Assembly: GCF_000400465.1 (NCBI RefSeq)
Contig: NW_008806287.1
Coordinates: forward strand, 1-64,000
Direction: 5' to 3'
DNA from: Wallemia ichthyophaga EXF-994
Taxonomy: Eukaryota; Basidiomycota; Wallemiomycetes; Wallemiales; Wallemiaceae
Length of the DNA stretch: 64,000 nt
The notes under the pieces are model-generated. The model saw only the letters and a list, made by a program, of their open reading frames with translations, was not told the DNA's origin and searched no databases. The number at the start of each line of letters is the position of its first letter. Position 1 is the stretch's first letter. Below are positions 11,521 to 23,690 of the stretch, in pieces. Made by a program: the position numbers and the translations under genes.

Positions 11521-11853
11521 AGTTGTACCTCGCTGATTTGATCACTGCTTCCGAAGTCATTCTTCTACTATAATTAATTTGTAGTGTACATTGCCACCAC
11601 GTATCACCACGCTACACGCCACCATTTTAAATTAAAATAAACACTCGGTCTCGACACCTCCGGAATAGCGGGCGCCGGAAATCGATCAGGCCATTGGATG
11701 AATATCAATAACTTTTTAAACTTTGACTATTTCAATCACTTACATCTTATTTACACATAAACACTTGAACACTCCAAAACACAAGTAGATTGCCACATTT
11801 GACAGAAAGGACACTTAGTACACATAACACACATATCACACTCAATACATCCT
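11521..11853. other. intergenic region
   Basis: AT-rich sequence between the PheRS stop and the ABC transporter ATG. It includes a GC-rich island near 11665-11690 (GCGGGCGCCGGAAATCG) and an AC-rich leader just before the ATG. No gene was seen. Confidence 0.4.
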
Positions 11854-14800
11854 ATGGCTACCCCAATAACTCCAGACGCTGCTGCAAACGCTGTCGAAAA
11901 GACAATAGATTCGAATCCAACTGAAGATGGTACCTCCGAGGCCACAGAGAAGAATGCTCACTTTAACATTGGCAAGAAAGACTCTAGCCAATCCCTACAC
12001 AGTGAAAATAAAGACGTTGAAATCACCACCCCCTCCCAACCAAAGCCTGCGTCCTTCCCTGAAATGTGGAAGTACGCAACCCGTTTCGAGTTAATTCTCA
12101 ATGCAATCGGTATATTTTTCGCATGCGGCGCAGGTGCCACTCAGCCATTACTCTCTCTAATTTTCGGTAGAATGGTGTCCACAATGACCACTTTCCAACA
12201 ACGCTCTGTCGCTTATCAGGCAAATCCTTCAATTCCCGCAGTCGAACGCGCTTTCGATGCCGCTGTCGACGATCTCACTGATGAGGTCAACATGAATTGC
12301 ATCTACCTTGTCGTTATCGGTGTCGCCATGTTCATAGGTACTGCTGCATACACCTACATTTTCAGTTTCACTTCGGAAAAAATTTCACGCCGCATCAGAG
12401 AAAAGTATCTCCATTCCGTTCTGCATCAAGATATCGCATTCTTTGACAAGATTGGTGCTGGTGAGATCGCCACGCGTATCGAAACAGACACTCATCTCAT
12501 CCAGATGGGTATCTCGGAAAAAGTGGCTACTGCTGCCATGTACATAGCTACTTTTATTACAGGTTTCATCATCGCATTCGCCCGTCAAGCTAAATTGGCT
12601 GGTGTCATGTTCATCATCGTTCCTTGCATTGGTGTTCTCGGTGGTTTGCTCACCACTTTTACCTCCAAATATCAGTCACGCTCGCTCGACAACATCGCCG
12701 AATCAGGCACTCTTGCTGAAGAAGTCATTTCTACCATTCGTACTGCCAAGGCATTCGGCTCTCAGGTTCTTCTGGGCAATTTGTACGACACACAGCTCTA
12801 TCAAGCGCGTAAACAGGGGTACAAATCTGCTTCTGCAAATGCACTGGGTTTGACAGGGGTGTTTTTCATCATTTATAGTAGTTACGCGTTAGCATTCTGC
12901 TGGTAAGTGTTTTCTCTACGCGTCTTCGTCTGACACTTTAAAGGGGTACGACTTTAATTCTCCGCGGTGAAGCAAACACGGGCAAAATTGTCAGCGTTTT
13001 CATGTCCATCCTCATCGGTGCTTTCTCTCTCGCAATGATCAACCCAGAGCTGCAAGCCATAGGTAAGGGCCGCGGTGCAGCAGCCAAGATCTACGAAACG
13101 ATCGAACGCGTACCCTCCATCGACAGCTCCAACGACGACGGTCTCAAACCGGCCACTGTCGATGGAAATATCTCTTTCACAGGAGTGAATTTCTCCTACC
13201 CCGCCCGAGCGGACGTGCAAGTAATGAAGGAATTCACCGCCACCTTCCCCAAAGGCCAATTTACAGCGCTAGTCGGAGCTTCTGGCAGTGGAAAGAGTAC
13301 ATCGGTCAGTCTGATTGAACGTTTCTACGACCCTCTCTCCGGCACCGTGAAGCTAGATGGTGTCGACCTGCGCGACCTGAATGTAAAATGGCTCCGCAGC
13401 AAGATCGGTCTAGTTGGACAAGAACCCATCTTGTTCAACGACTCGGTGCGCGCAAATGTCGAGCATGGCCTGATCGGTACGGATATGGAGGGTTGGGATG
13501 ATGAACGCAAGCTGGAGCTCGTCGTGCGTGCGTGCACGATCGCCAATGCTGACGGCTTCATCAATACTCTCCCAGAAAAATATGAAAATTCTGTTGGTGA
13601 GCGTGGTATGCTGCTGTCAGGGGGCCAGAAGCAGCGTGTGGCAATTGCGCGCGCTATCGTGTCTGACCCGCCTATTTTGCTGCTCGATGAGGCGACTGCA
13701 GCGCTCGACTCAGCGTCGGAATCTATCGTCCAGAAGGCTCTCGACCAGGCTGCACAGAACCGCACTACGGTCTCTATCGCTCACCGTCTCTCTACTATTA
13801 AGAACGCTCACCAGATCATCGTAATGGGCGGAGGTGAAATTATCGAGGTCGGAGATCATGCTTCCCTCACGGCTAAAAAGGACGGCGCTTACTCTACCCT
13901 CGTCGCTGCGCAATCTTTGGCACAAGCTAAGAGCGATGAAGCTGCTCAGTCTAAAGGTGATGCAGGTGATGAAGGTGAAGGTGAAGATGGTGCAGGATTG
14001 GATGATGAATACCACGACAAGCAAGAAACACACGACGAAAAGCCCCTCGAGCGCGCACAGAGTGCAGGTGGCCGTTCCATAGCCAGTGTGGTTCTCGAGC
14101 AGCGTCGCGAAGAGCAGGGCGATTGGAAAGAGAAGCACTACTCCTTTTTCAGCGTCCTTGTTGAGCTCGTCAAATTAAACGTCGGTGCTCGTTGGATGTA
14201 CGCTGTCGGCGCTGCAGCTGCCGTCCTCACTGGTGCTGTCTATCCATGTTTCGCTATCGTGTTCGGTAAAACACTCCAGGACCTCTCCCTCGATCCAAGC
14301 TCACCAAATTGGCACGACCGCATGAGACATAGCGGTGATAGAAATTCCCTCTACTACTTTGTCATCGCTATCGGCGCCTCTATCGCCATCTACATTCAAT
14401 CCCTCTCCATGCATTCGGCTGGCGAGGCGCTCACTTATATCCTCCGTCATAAATCTTTCGCCAAGCTGCTCAGATCTGACGTTATGTACTTTGATAGAAA
14501 AGAAAATAGCACCGGTGTCGTTACTAGTGAACTCAGTTCGAACGCGCAGAAGGTAGGTGAATTCTTTGCTCTTTATCATTGCAGTACTGACATAAAATTT
14601 TAGGTCCAAGGACTTGCTGGCGTTACTGCAGGTACGATCTGTCAAAGCATAGCGACTTTGATCTGTGGTATAGCCGTCGGAATTGGCTTCAACTGGCGTC
14701 TCGGTCTTATTGCAATGGCCTGTATTCCTTTTACGATCAGTGCAGGCATTACTAGGCTGCGCATCGTCGTCCTGAAAGACAAGAGGGTCAAGAAGGCCTA

Positions 14801-16054
14801 CGAAGACTCGTCACAATTCGCCTGCGAAGCGGCTGGCAGTATTAGAACAGTAGCGAGTTTAACTAGAGAGGATCAGATTACTAAATACTACCACGATGCC
14901 CTCGAATCACCATACCAGGAAAGTGTCAAGAGTGGCGTCTGGGCGAGCGCCCTCTTTGCACTCGGCCAAACGCTAACCTTCTGGGTTCTTGCTCTTATTT
15001 TCTGGTACGGTAGTGGTCAGCTTACTCGGTTGGAGGTTGACCTTCAAGGCTTTTACGTCACACTGATGGCGGTCATCTTTTCCAGTATCCAAGCAGGAAA
15101 TGTGGGTTCTGATGAGCGTTATTGTTACCTCTACTGACTTTAACATAGGTGTTTGCATTCGTACCTGACATCTCCAGTGCGAGGGGTGGAGCAGCGCGCA
15201 TACTGAAGCTGCTTGACACAAGGCCAGAAATCGAAATTGACAACGAGAATGTGGATGGAAAGCACCTCGACAGTGTTGAAGGACACGTTACATTCGAGAA
15301 TGTCCACTTTAGGTACCCAACTCGTTCAGATGTGCCTGTACTTCGCTCGTTAGATTTGGAAGTAAAACCAGGCAGCTATGTAGCGCTTGTCGGGCCTAGC
15401 GGGTGTGGAAAGAGCACTACGATTCAGCTGATGGAGCGCTTTTACGATCCAACATACGGTTCAGTCAAGCTGGATGGACATGAAGTACGTGACCTAAATC
15501 TGAACAACCTCAGGTCGCATATGGCGCTTGTATCTCAGGAGCCTACTCTATATGCGGGTACAGTCAAGTACAACATCCTGATGGGTGCTACGAAGCCACA
15601 CGAGGAGGTCAGCCAGCAAGAACTGGAAGAGGCATGCGCAGATGCGAACATACTTGAATTTGTGCAAGGTTTACCTGATGGTTTTGAAACGCAGGTTGGT
15701 GGGAAGGGTACGCAGCTGTCGGGAGGACAGAAGCAGCGTATTGCAATCGCTCGCGCGCTCATACGTAAACCCAAGATACTGCTGCTGGACGAGGCTACAA
15801 GTGCACTCGACCAGACGAGTGAGGCGGTCGTGCAGGCTGCGTTGGACAAAGTAGCCTCGGGTAGGACAACCATCGCTATCGCACATCGTCTCTCTACTAT
15901 CCAGAAGGCGGATAGGATATACGTCTTCAAGGATGGGAAGGTGAGCCAGGCTGGCACACATAAAGAACTCATCGAGGAGAAGGGCGGTCTGTATGCGGAA
16001 CTAGTCGCCCTCCAGACGCTTTCTAAGCGGGATGCTTACATGAGTTATCACTGA
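11854..16054 (+). CDS. full-length ABCB (P-glycoprotein-like) multidrug transporter
   Basis: Four exons (11854-12902, 12944-14552, 14604-15101, 15149-16054) join in frame to 1353 residues, the usual size for a fungal full ABCB transporter. Order is TMD1-NBD1-linker-TMD2-NBD2. NBD1 has Walker A GASGSGKS (about residue 460), signature LSGGQKQR and Walker B ILLLDEATAAL; NBD2 has GPSGCGKS (about 1136), LSGGQKQR and ILLLDEATSAL. The linker near 690-750 is acidic. The first junction restores FCWGTTLI, the last restores QAGN-VFAFVPDIS, both family-typical. Family members export hydrophobic drugs or lipids at the plasma membrane. Yeast Ste6-like a-factor export cannot be excluded, but the sequence fits general Pgp better. 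All catalytic motifs are intact. Confidence 0.93.
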
Positions 16055-16854
16055 CGCCACTGCGAACGTACGTGTACACGTACACGTACATTCATCTTAT
16101 GCATTAATTCATGATAAATATTTTTAATATTGAGTATAATCAAGTAATTAATACATGACGCAGTCCACCTCGGCAACGGCTCGATCAAGTGAATGAATTT
16201 AGTAAAAATGGAATACACGGGGTTAATTGGGTGATCAGTTGGTTCGCCGTGCGCGATGCATGCGTTAGAGGGTCAGAGGGTCAGTGCGTTCGTGCGTCAA
16301 TTACGAAATGTGCGTATTGTAGATATTGGAGTGTACATAAGGTTGTAAAGGGTGTATATGATGTGTATATCGCGTTTATATTGTCTATATTATGTATATA
16401 TGAAAGTGGGGTATGTTCAAGTAGAATCTACATGGTGTGGAAGAAAAGCCAAGAAAGCCAGAATATTCAGGGGATGACAGGACACAGCTTTAGCATTTAT
16501 TCACGTGTAGATTGAATGTCTCGGGGGTTGTAGAGTGTGTGCCTGAATGTTCTGCAGAGAGGGGAAAGGCAGGGAAATGAAAACGAAGAAGCTGAGTGAT
16601 GAACAGGATTTGAAATAGAAAAGTCCCGTGTACTCCGCGTGTTCGATGTGTGTTCCCCGAGTGTTCCCGCGTCTAACCAGTGCTGTCTGGGTACACCAAG
16701 GTAAACAACTTAGGAGTCGATAGAGAAATAAAAATAAAAATAATTTAAAAATAATTGAATTTTAAACATATGTGTTCCTTACTTCATGTCCTCGTTGGTT
16801 TCCCCTCGTCACTAAAACCAAAGCTGGGAATTTAAATTTAAAAGATCGATAAAA
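16055..16854. other. long upstream region of CYC8
   Basis: This 800 bp stretch follows the ABC transporter stop. It starts with an alternating ACGT/GTAC palindromic stretch at about 16067-16090. A 108-codon open frame at 16189-16515 has no recognisable features and is treated as chance. The remainder is AT-rich toward the CYC8 ATG. It most likely holds the promoter and a long 5' leader of CYC8. Confidence 0.4.
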
Positions 16855-19800
16855 ATGCAACGATCCTGGCCAGCGAATTACGTGCTACAGACGCCGATAT
16901 TAAGGAAGCTAGCGGCTGCGAATGAGGAAGCGTGGTTGAGTGCAGGTGGGTGCCGTTGATTTGCTGGCAATGCCAGGACTCAAGTTCATCACAGCGAGCA
17001 CCGCAGAGGCTATGAATGATGCAGAGAGAGCTCTAGTTAGCTACCAGAATGCTCTAGTGCACTCACCGTACTCAGTAACCGCTTTGAGTGCTGTCGGTGG
17101 TATTTATCGGGCAAGAGAGAATTATCCAAAGGTTGGAATATATTTGAGTATATACACGCCACCCTAATTATCCTAAATAGGCCATCGAATTCTACCAAAG
17201 AGCCCTCAACGTTCACCAAGATAACGGTGATATTTGGTCGTCGCTCGGACACGCTTACTTGATGATCGATGACCTCCAAAAGGCGTACACCGCCTACCAA
17301 CAAGCCCTCTACCACCTCCCTGCCCCTAAATTACAAGATCCAAAGCTCTGGTATGGCATCGGCATCCTCTATGACAGATACGGCAGCCTCGAACACGCAG
17401 AAGAAGCTTTCGCTGGCGTTATCAAGATTGCTCCCGAGTTTGACAAGGCTAACGAAATCTATTTTAGACTTGGCATTATTTATAAGCAGCAACAAAAGTT
17501 CGCCACTAGCTTGGAGTGTTTCAGGTACATCCTCACAAGTCCCCCCAAGCCTCTCTCCGAGATCGACATTTGGTTTCAAATTGGCCACGTCTATGAACAA
17601 CAGAGGGAATTTTCTTTAGCCAGGGAGGCTTACGAGAGAGTCCTTTTGGAGAACCCCGAGCACGCTAAAGTTTTGCAGCAACTTGGTTGGCTCTATCATC
17701 AGACTTCCTCCAACTCCTCCAACAACAACACCAACAACTCTGATCAGGAACTCGCCATCCAGTACCTTACAAAGTCTTTAGGCGTTGACCCCACTGACCC
17801 TCAATCCTGGTATCTTCTCGGCAGGGCTTACATGGCCGGTCACAAGTTCAATAAGGCTTACGAAGCTTACCAGCAGGCTGTTTATAGGGATGGCCGCAAT
17901 CCCACTTTCTGGTGCTCCATTGGTGTTCTTTATTACCAAATCAATCAGTATAGGGATGCTCTAGATGCTTACTCCCGCGCAATTCGCCTTAACCCTTACA
18001 TTTCTGAGGTCTGGTTTGATTTGGGTTCTTTATATGAGAGTTGTCACAATCAGATCTCAGACGCGATTGACGCGTACGCAAGAGCTGCCGATCTCGACCC
18101 TACAAATCCGCACATCAAGCAGCGTTTGCAGTTGTTGAAGAATGTTCAGGCTAACGGGGGCTCTGTTCCAGCAGCACCTGTGCCTCAGGATGTACACCCC
18201 ACTGCCTACGCCCAACCACAAGCTGTGTCCAATACCACTGCAAACAGCGACTCTACTCCGCAGTATCAACCTACAATCGAACCCTCCGATGGTATGCAGC
18301 GTGAGCAACGTGAGCATCAGCAGAGAGTGATGCAGGTTCAAGTCCAAGCTCAGGCTCAGGCTCAGGCTCAAGCTCCACCTCCAACTCAACTTGCACCGCC
18401 AGGAAGAGATGTAGAAATGGAGCAAGTACCTCAGTACGCTGCTATCCCCGCTAGACATATCACTTACCAGCGCAACTCTCCCGCTGCACGTTCGGCCGAC
18501 CAAACACTCGTCAGTTACGCCCCTCAATACGATGAGTCGGGTAGGCCAATTGTTGATTGGGAGGGCAGACCGGTTTCTGTGCAAAGGTATCACTCACCTG
18601 TCGCCCCTGAGAGTAGGAGAGGTTCTAATTCGGCGCAGGCTTCTATGCAGTCCCCCAATAAGCCTGCTCATAACGCTCACCCTCCACATCTCTCCCAGTC
18701 ATATGATAGAAGTGTCGGAGTCGGTGTCAATGGCGCGCCTCGTTCGCGTTACGATCCTCGCATGGACCAGCGTGAGCAGGTGCAGCAAGTGCAAATACAA
18801 CAGCAACAAATCCAGCAGATGCAAATGCAGCAGACAACTCAGCAGCAAGTGCAACAGCAACATCACCCACAACACAAAATTACGAACGCTCATCAGGAAT
18901 CACCACCTCGCATAACACCGGCAAAGTCAGCGAGAGGGCGCAAATCACTCGCACAGGCGCAGTTGCAACGCATAGAGAGCAACGATGCGGCTGCATACAC
19001 ACCGCCCGCGCTGGATGCAGGTGCTTACGCTCAGGTTCAACCACGCAGACCCACTCCGCGTGGCCGCAGTGGTATGAGTGGAGGAGTGTATGGAGTGGGT
19101 GCTGGAGCTGGAGCTGAAGCATCTGGAGCACCTGGATCAGTGGAATCGCCGCAGAGAAACACACACACACACAATCAAAGCATGGCGAATATGAATAATG
19201 TTAAAAATGTCAATGTGCGCGCTCAACAACAGCAAGCGACAGCAGTGCATTTGCATCCACGGGCGCATCCACAATCGCAGTCGCAGTCTCAATCTCAACC
19301 ACACTCTCATCAAGCAATCGCAGCTCCTTCTACATCCACCTATGCGCAATACGCAAACCACAATAATGGCCGTTACAGCCAGTCGCCGCAGTCAGAAGAC
19401 GATAGCAATGGTGCAACGCTACACAAAGCGCATACTCACACTCAATCTCAACCTCATCACACTTCATCATCTGCCGCACCTGCAGTTCCGCCCGTCGCGC
19501 GTTTTGTCGACGAGGACTACGACGAGGGTGCAGCAGATGCGCTCATGGGACTGGCAGGAGCGGCAGCAGCTTCGGATCGAATGGCGAATATGGAAAGCAA
19601 TGCGAATGTGTCAAACAAGGCAGACACGAACACGTCCTCAATGAGTGTACCACCGTCAATACGCGAAATGCGTGATGTGGATAATGAACCAGAAGTGCTT
19701 CAGCCTACACCGCATCGTCTCAGCGTAATGCATGACAGCATCGGCATGAAGAAGCGACATAATGGAGAAGTCGATGGAGTTGATACACGTGACGCACCAG

Positions 19801-20177
19801 TATCTGCATCTGCATATGACGCACCAGATACAACCCCACATGACTCTCACCTTCCTCCTAATAAAAGACTCAAGGAGGTACACGTCGAGACTGACCCAGC
19901 GGCATTCCCGCGCAAGCATAGCATGAATACTATGGGCACTGTGGGGAATGTGGATGAGGGGGATGAGATGGAGGAGGATGAGCTGGATGAGCAGGGGCAG
20001 GGATATGATGAGAAAGATGACAATGAGCAGAATGAGAAAGACGAGGAGCAGCAGCAGCAACAACAACAACAGCAACAGCAACAGTCACCACACTATCAAC
20101 ATGACCCACACCCACGTCAACCTGACCAAGAAAGGCAGGAAATGCACGATATGCACGACATGAAGGATACTCAGTGA
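16855..20177 (+). CDS. CYC8: TPR general transcriptional corepressor Cyc8/Ssn6
   Basis: Three exons (16855-16945, 16995-17131, 17181-20177) give 1074 residues. The junctions restore the Cyc8 TPR pattern: EEAWLSA-ASTAEAMNDAERAL and ENYPK-AIEFYQRALNVHQDNGD. About ten TPR units fill residues 20-430, including the family hallmark DDLQKAYTAYQQALYHL and KLWYGIGILYDRYGSLEHAEEAF. The C-terminal 640 residues are low-complexity: a QAQAQAQA run, Gln-rich blocks, a DE-rich stretch and a final 12-Gln run encoded at 20049-20084. With Tup1, Cyc8 represses many genes in the nucleus; the TPRs bind Tup1 and DNA-bound repressors. A short first exon with the start at 16855 is the only in-frame solution found. 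Confidence 0.92.
20049..20084 (+). repeat. CAG/CAA repeat encoding 12 glutamines
   Basis: This is a mixed CAG/CAA tract within the CYC8 C-terminus, preceded by an acidic stretch. Codon mixing (CAG and CAA) suggests the tract is fairly stable against slippage. Confidence 0.9.
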
Positions 20178-20866
20178 GGAGCAAGCAGAGCAATCCAAAA
20201 GGCAGTATAACAGGAATGGCGGTGGTGTATAATTGTGTGTCTGGCCACTTGCTCTATTACAATCCAACTAACCACCTCACCTTCTCAACAGATTCTAATC
20301 TTGTTCCATATATTTATGCCAACAACCTTGTACACAAGCTAAACCACAGCCATACGCATATGCATAAGACGTTTTCGTCACTCGACTTCATAACGATTCT
20401 TCAACATTCCTCACTCAACTGTAACTGATCGACTCCAACGGATTCGTAAATTGAATGACTTCATTGCTTACCTCCACCTGTTGAGCACTGTCTCAAAGAG
20501 CGCAACATTCCGTCCAGCTAAAAGATATGTCAAATCTTATTAATCGCTGTAAAAACCTCCATCAGCTAAAACAGACCCAACACAACCAATCAAGTTTTAT
20601 TAAAGTCTCTGAAATGCTCTATGGGGGTCCTGGTACCTGGCGGTGACGTTACCATGGGTGGAGGTTATTCGAATCACTTATGGATGTATTTTTTAAACAG
20701 CATTTTTTAATGTATTGGTTTACGTTTGCTGTATTTGCCTGTTTTTATTTTCGGAACCATTTGTTTGACATTATTGGGAGGGGACCGTGCCTGTATGACG
20801 TACTACTCAAAAATTATTTAAGGTCCGAACTCGTCTATTAGTCTTTTATATTACAACCTTTACGAA
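20178..20866. other. intergenic region
   Basis: No gene is supported. A 70-codon frame from 20217 has no recognisable motif. The 3' half contains TA-rich sequence (ATTATTTAAGG, TTTTATATTAC) at about 20810-20850, a plausible core promoter for the secreted-protein gene at 20867. Confidence 0.4.
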
Positions 20867-21541
20867 ATGAAATTCTCAACCGTCGCTCTCTCTGCTCTCA
20901 CTGCTGTCGCTGCCGCCGGTCCAATTGTTCAAAGACAATCACTGGCTGATGGTCTTGACAAAGGTATCAAAGAACTCAACAACAATCTCGAGCCTGTTAC
21001 CGAAAACACCCTCGATGGTGTAAACAGCCTTGTCGGTGATATCCTCATGCCAGGCGAGGGAACAAACGAAGCCCAGAACATTCTTTATGATGCCAACTCT
21101 CAAACAGCAAAAGGAGTTAAGGAAGTTCTCAACGCTACCAGAGATTACATCAACAGCATCTTACAAGGTGATTTGACCGAAGAGCGCGGCAACCAAGTCA
21201 TTGCTGAATTCAACAAGGCCAACAAGGACCTCAGTGGTGGTTTGAGCACCTTGTTGAACGGTGTCCAAGACACTCTCCAAAAGATAAACGAGAATGCCCT
21301 TGACTTGGGTCTCTTCCCAGAAGAAGTCCAAAAGTACTTCAACCAATTCAACGGCAACACCAGCGATGCTGCCACTGAGTTGGTCCAAGCCGTTAACCAA
21401 ATCATCAACAGCATCTTCTACAACAACGGTGCTAGCCCACAAACTATCCAAAACCAGGTCAACCAAGGAAACACTGATCTCACCAACGCACTCGAGGCTT
21501 TGTTGAAGGGTGTCAATGCAATCCTCAACTCCGCAAACTAA
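20867..21541 (+). CDS. secreted helical protein, possibly HsbA/cell-wall type
   Basis: This is an intronless 224-residue protein. The N-terminus MKFSTVALSALTAVAAAG is a clear signal peptide with likely cleavage near residue 17-18, followed by PIVQRQ, which may be a Kex2-type propeptide site. The mature part has no cysteines and is made of amphipathic helices with repeated spacing (GDILMPG, STLLNGVQDTLQKI, EALLKGVNAILNS). Asn, Gln and Leu are abundant and Lys is scarce. Hydrophobic surface-binding proteins and other fungal wall proteins have this look, but I see no diagnostic motif. Codons are strongly biased (CTC, AAC, GTC), suggesting high expression. Confidence 0.65.
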   Translation: MKFSTVALSALTAVAAAGPIVQRQSLADGLDKGIKELNNNLEPVTENTLDGVNSLVGDILMPGEGTNEAQNILYDANSQTAKGVKEVLNATRDYINSILQGDLTEERGNQVIAEFNKANKDLSGGLSTLLNGVQDTLQKINENALDLGLFPEEVQKYFNQFNGNTSDAATELVQAVNQIINSIFYNNGASPQTIQNQVNQGNTDLTNALEALLKGVNAILNSAN

Positions 21542-21625
21542 GTTAGTCGTGACTTTGTGAAGGATTCACCTTTGTCACTATAAATTAATCTACTATCAAT
21601 TTAATTCATTTGTTATTCATTCAAT

Positions 21626-21946
21626 ATGTTTGCCTTACGCCGAAAATTTGTTAGAGTTGCAGCTCGATATCACTCGGAGAGACACGGTAGAGCAGGTACA
21701 GATGCTCGACACCGCCTCTTCGATGCGTCAACTTATTATTGACTAGTAAATATTGGAAGTCCATTGGGCTTGAAAAGGCTCTGTATACGCGAAAATTATA
21801 ATACAAGTAACGTCTTTGTCGTCCTAAGTCCTCAAGAGCTTTTAAAAGTTAAAAAGTTAAAACATCTCGATGCTAGTCGCTATCATTACGAGCTGTTCAC
21901 TGAGCATTTAAGCGAGGGCTTTAAGATAAGGAAATATCATCTTTAG
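21626..21946 (+). CDS. candidate 89-aa mitochondrial protein, spliced
   Basis: Two exons (21626-21695, 21747-21946) join in frame across a 51-nt intron with a TTGAC branch and CTAG acceptor. The N-terminus MFALRRKFVRVAARYHSERHG is a strongly basic amphipathic presequence typical of mitochondrial import. The remainder, with SPQELLKVKKLKHLDASRYH and HLSEGFKIRKYHL, reads like a small mitochondrial ribosome or respiratory-assembly protein. I do not recognise the family. Support is the clean splice, the presequence and the sensible codon use after the junction. The alternative is a chance frame. Confidence 0.4.
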
Positions 21947-22237
21947 ATTAAATTATAATAAAGAGGGGTGCTTTGCCCGTTGAGGCATTTGAACGCTTAT
22001 TACGCAGGTTAGGTTCAAGTTTGTGAAGGGTGAGGTATTCTGACCAAAAAAGTTTGAAATAAGGCACCCCTACCAAATTGTACTGCATGTATCACAGCTT
22101 TCGTTGTAATTTACTTTATGTATTAATCTTTAAATTTTCAGTATTTTTCAGAAAAATGAATATCAGGTCGTACAAAAACATGAAAACAAGATACATAGAG
22201 CACAAAGAGATCAAAGTTACGAAAAGTACACTCCCCT

Positions 22238-23575
22238 TCAAACATGCACATGCTCCGAGACCAAGTCATCGTCGACGACATCCAAGTTGAGGATGGCCTT
22301 CTGAATGATTTCAACGCCGTGTAAGAGGTCACTTTCGTCGATTACGAGTGGGGGAGCAAACCGAATGATATTTTTCTGGGTTGGTTTAGCGAGCAGACCG
22401 TAGTGTTTAAGGAGAAGGCATATTTCCATAGCGCCTCTGCCGCGCTTCGACTGGGACTCATCGATAACAACAGCGTTGAGAAGCCCCTTCCCGCGCACCT
22501 GCAAGATGAGGGGTGAGGGGATATGGCTGACAGCGTCTCTGAAGAGGTTGCCAAGGTGGACAGCTTTATCGCAGAGATGCTCATCGACAATGACGTCAAG
22601 CGCCGCCATTGCGACGGCAGAAGCGAGCGGGTTACCGCCGAATGTCGAGCCGTGGCTGCCCTCAGTGATGGTGAGCATGATGGGTCTGTCTGCGAGCACA
22701 GCCGAGACGGGATACACGCCACCTCCGAGTGCTTTTCCGAGCGTGACTATATCAGGACGTACGCCTGAGTGCTCGCTGCACAGCATCTTGCCTGTGCGCC
22801 CGAGACCCTGTTATGAGTGTGTGAGTGTGTGTCTCACTCTCTCAGAAAAACAACCCACGGTCTGTATCTCGTCCGCGATAAAGAGCACATTGTACTCCTC
22901 GCACAAACGCTTAGCAGCGCGCAGATAGTCTTCATTGGGCACGACTATCCCCGCCTCGCCCTGGATGGGTTCGACGAGGAACGCAGCGGTCGAGTGACCG
23001 TACTTGCTGAGTGCATAGTGAAGATCATCTATGGAGCCATACTGGATAGGTCTGCCGTCGACGTGAGCCTGGAGCCCGGGGACGAATGGACCGTAATGCG
23101 TAGTGGAGGCGGGGTCCGACGAGAGGGAGATAGCGGCAATAGTGCGACCGTGGAAATTGCCTTGTGGGGCAAAAACGCGCGCTTGGTCTTCACTCACCCC
23201 CTTTACGCGATATGCCCAGCGACGCGCCATTTTCAGCGCCGTTTCCACCGCTTCAGCCCCCGTGTTCATCGGGAGTACCATATCGTAGTGCAGGAGAGAG
23301 GTTAATTTGCGCGCATATGCCGGGAATACGTCGTTGTGGAATGCTCGACTGCTCAGCGTTAGTTTTGAGGCTTGGGCTGTGAGTGCGGAGAGAATCCGCG
23401 GGTGCGAATGGCCTTGGTTGACGGCGCTGTATGCACTAAGGAAATCCAAGTACGAGGCCCCTTCCACATCCCATACTCGCGCTCCTTCCCCACGCTCAAG
23501 CACTACGGGTAGTGGGTGGTAGTTGTGCGCCGAGTGGGCATTCTCGAGTGCGATGGCGGTGTCTGTTGTGCGCAT
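22238..23575 (-). CDS. CAR2: ornithine aminotransferase
   Basis: Two exons on the minus strand (23575-22859, then 22807-22238) give 428 residues. The junction restores the class III aminotransferase segment ADEIQT-GLGRTGKM. Family markers are GARVWDVEGASYLDFLSAYSAVNQGH, NTGAEAVETALK, EPIQGEAGI, the PLP-binding lysine in TLGKALGGG, and STFGGNPLA. The enzyme transfers the delta-amino group of ornithine to 2-oxoglutarate in arginine breakdown; in yeast it is cytosolic. No targeting extension is visible here. The length matches the family. Confidence 0.95.
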
Positions 23576-23690
23576 TGTCTAGTGAATTTAGAAATTGAAT
23601 TTGAAATTATATTTTAGATTCAGATGATCGTCGTCGTCGTCGTTCAAGTTGCCGCTAATTCCCGGTGACATCAGTTGATTTACCGACGCG

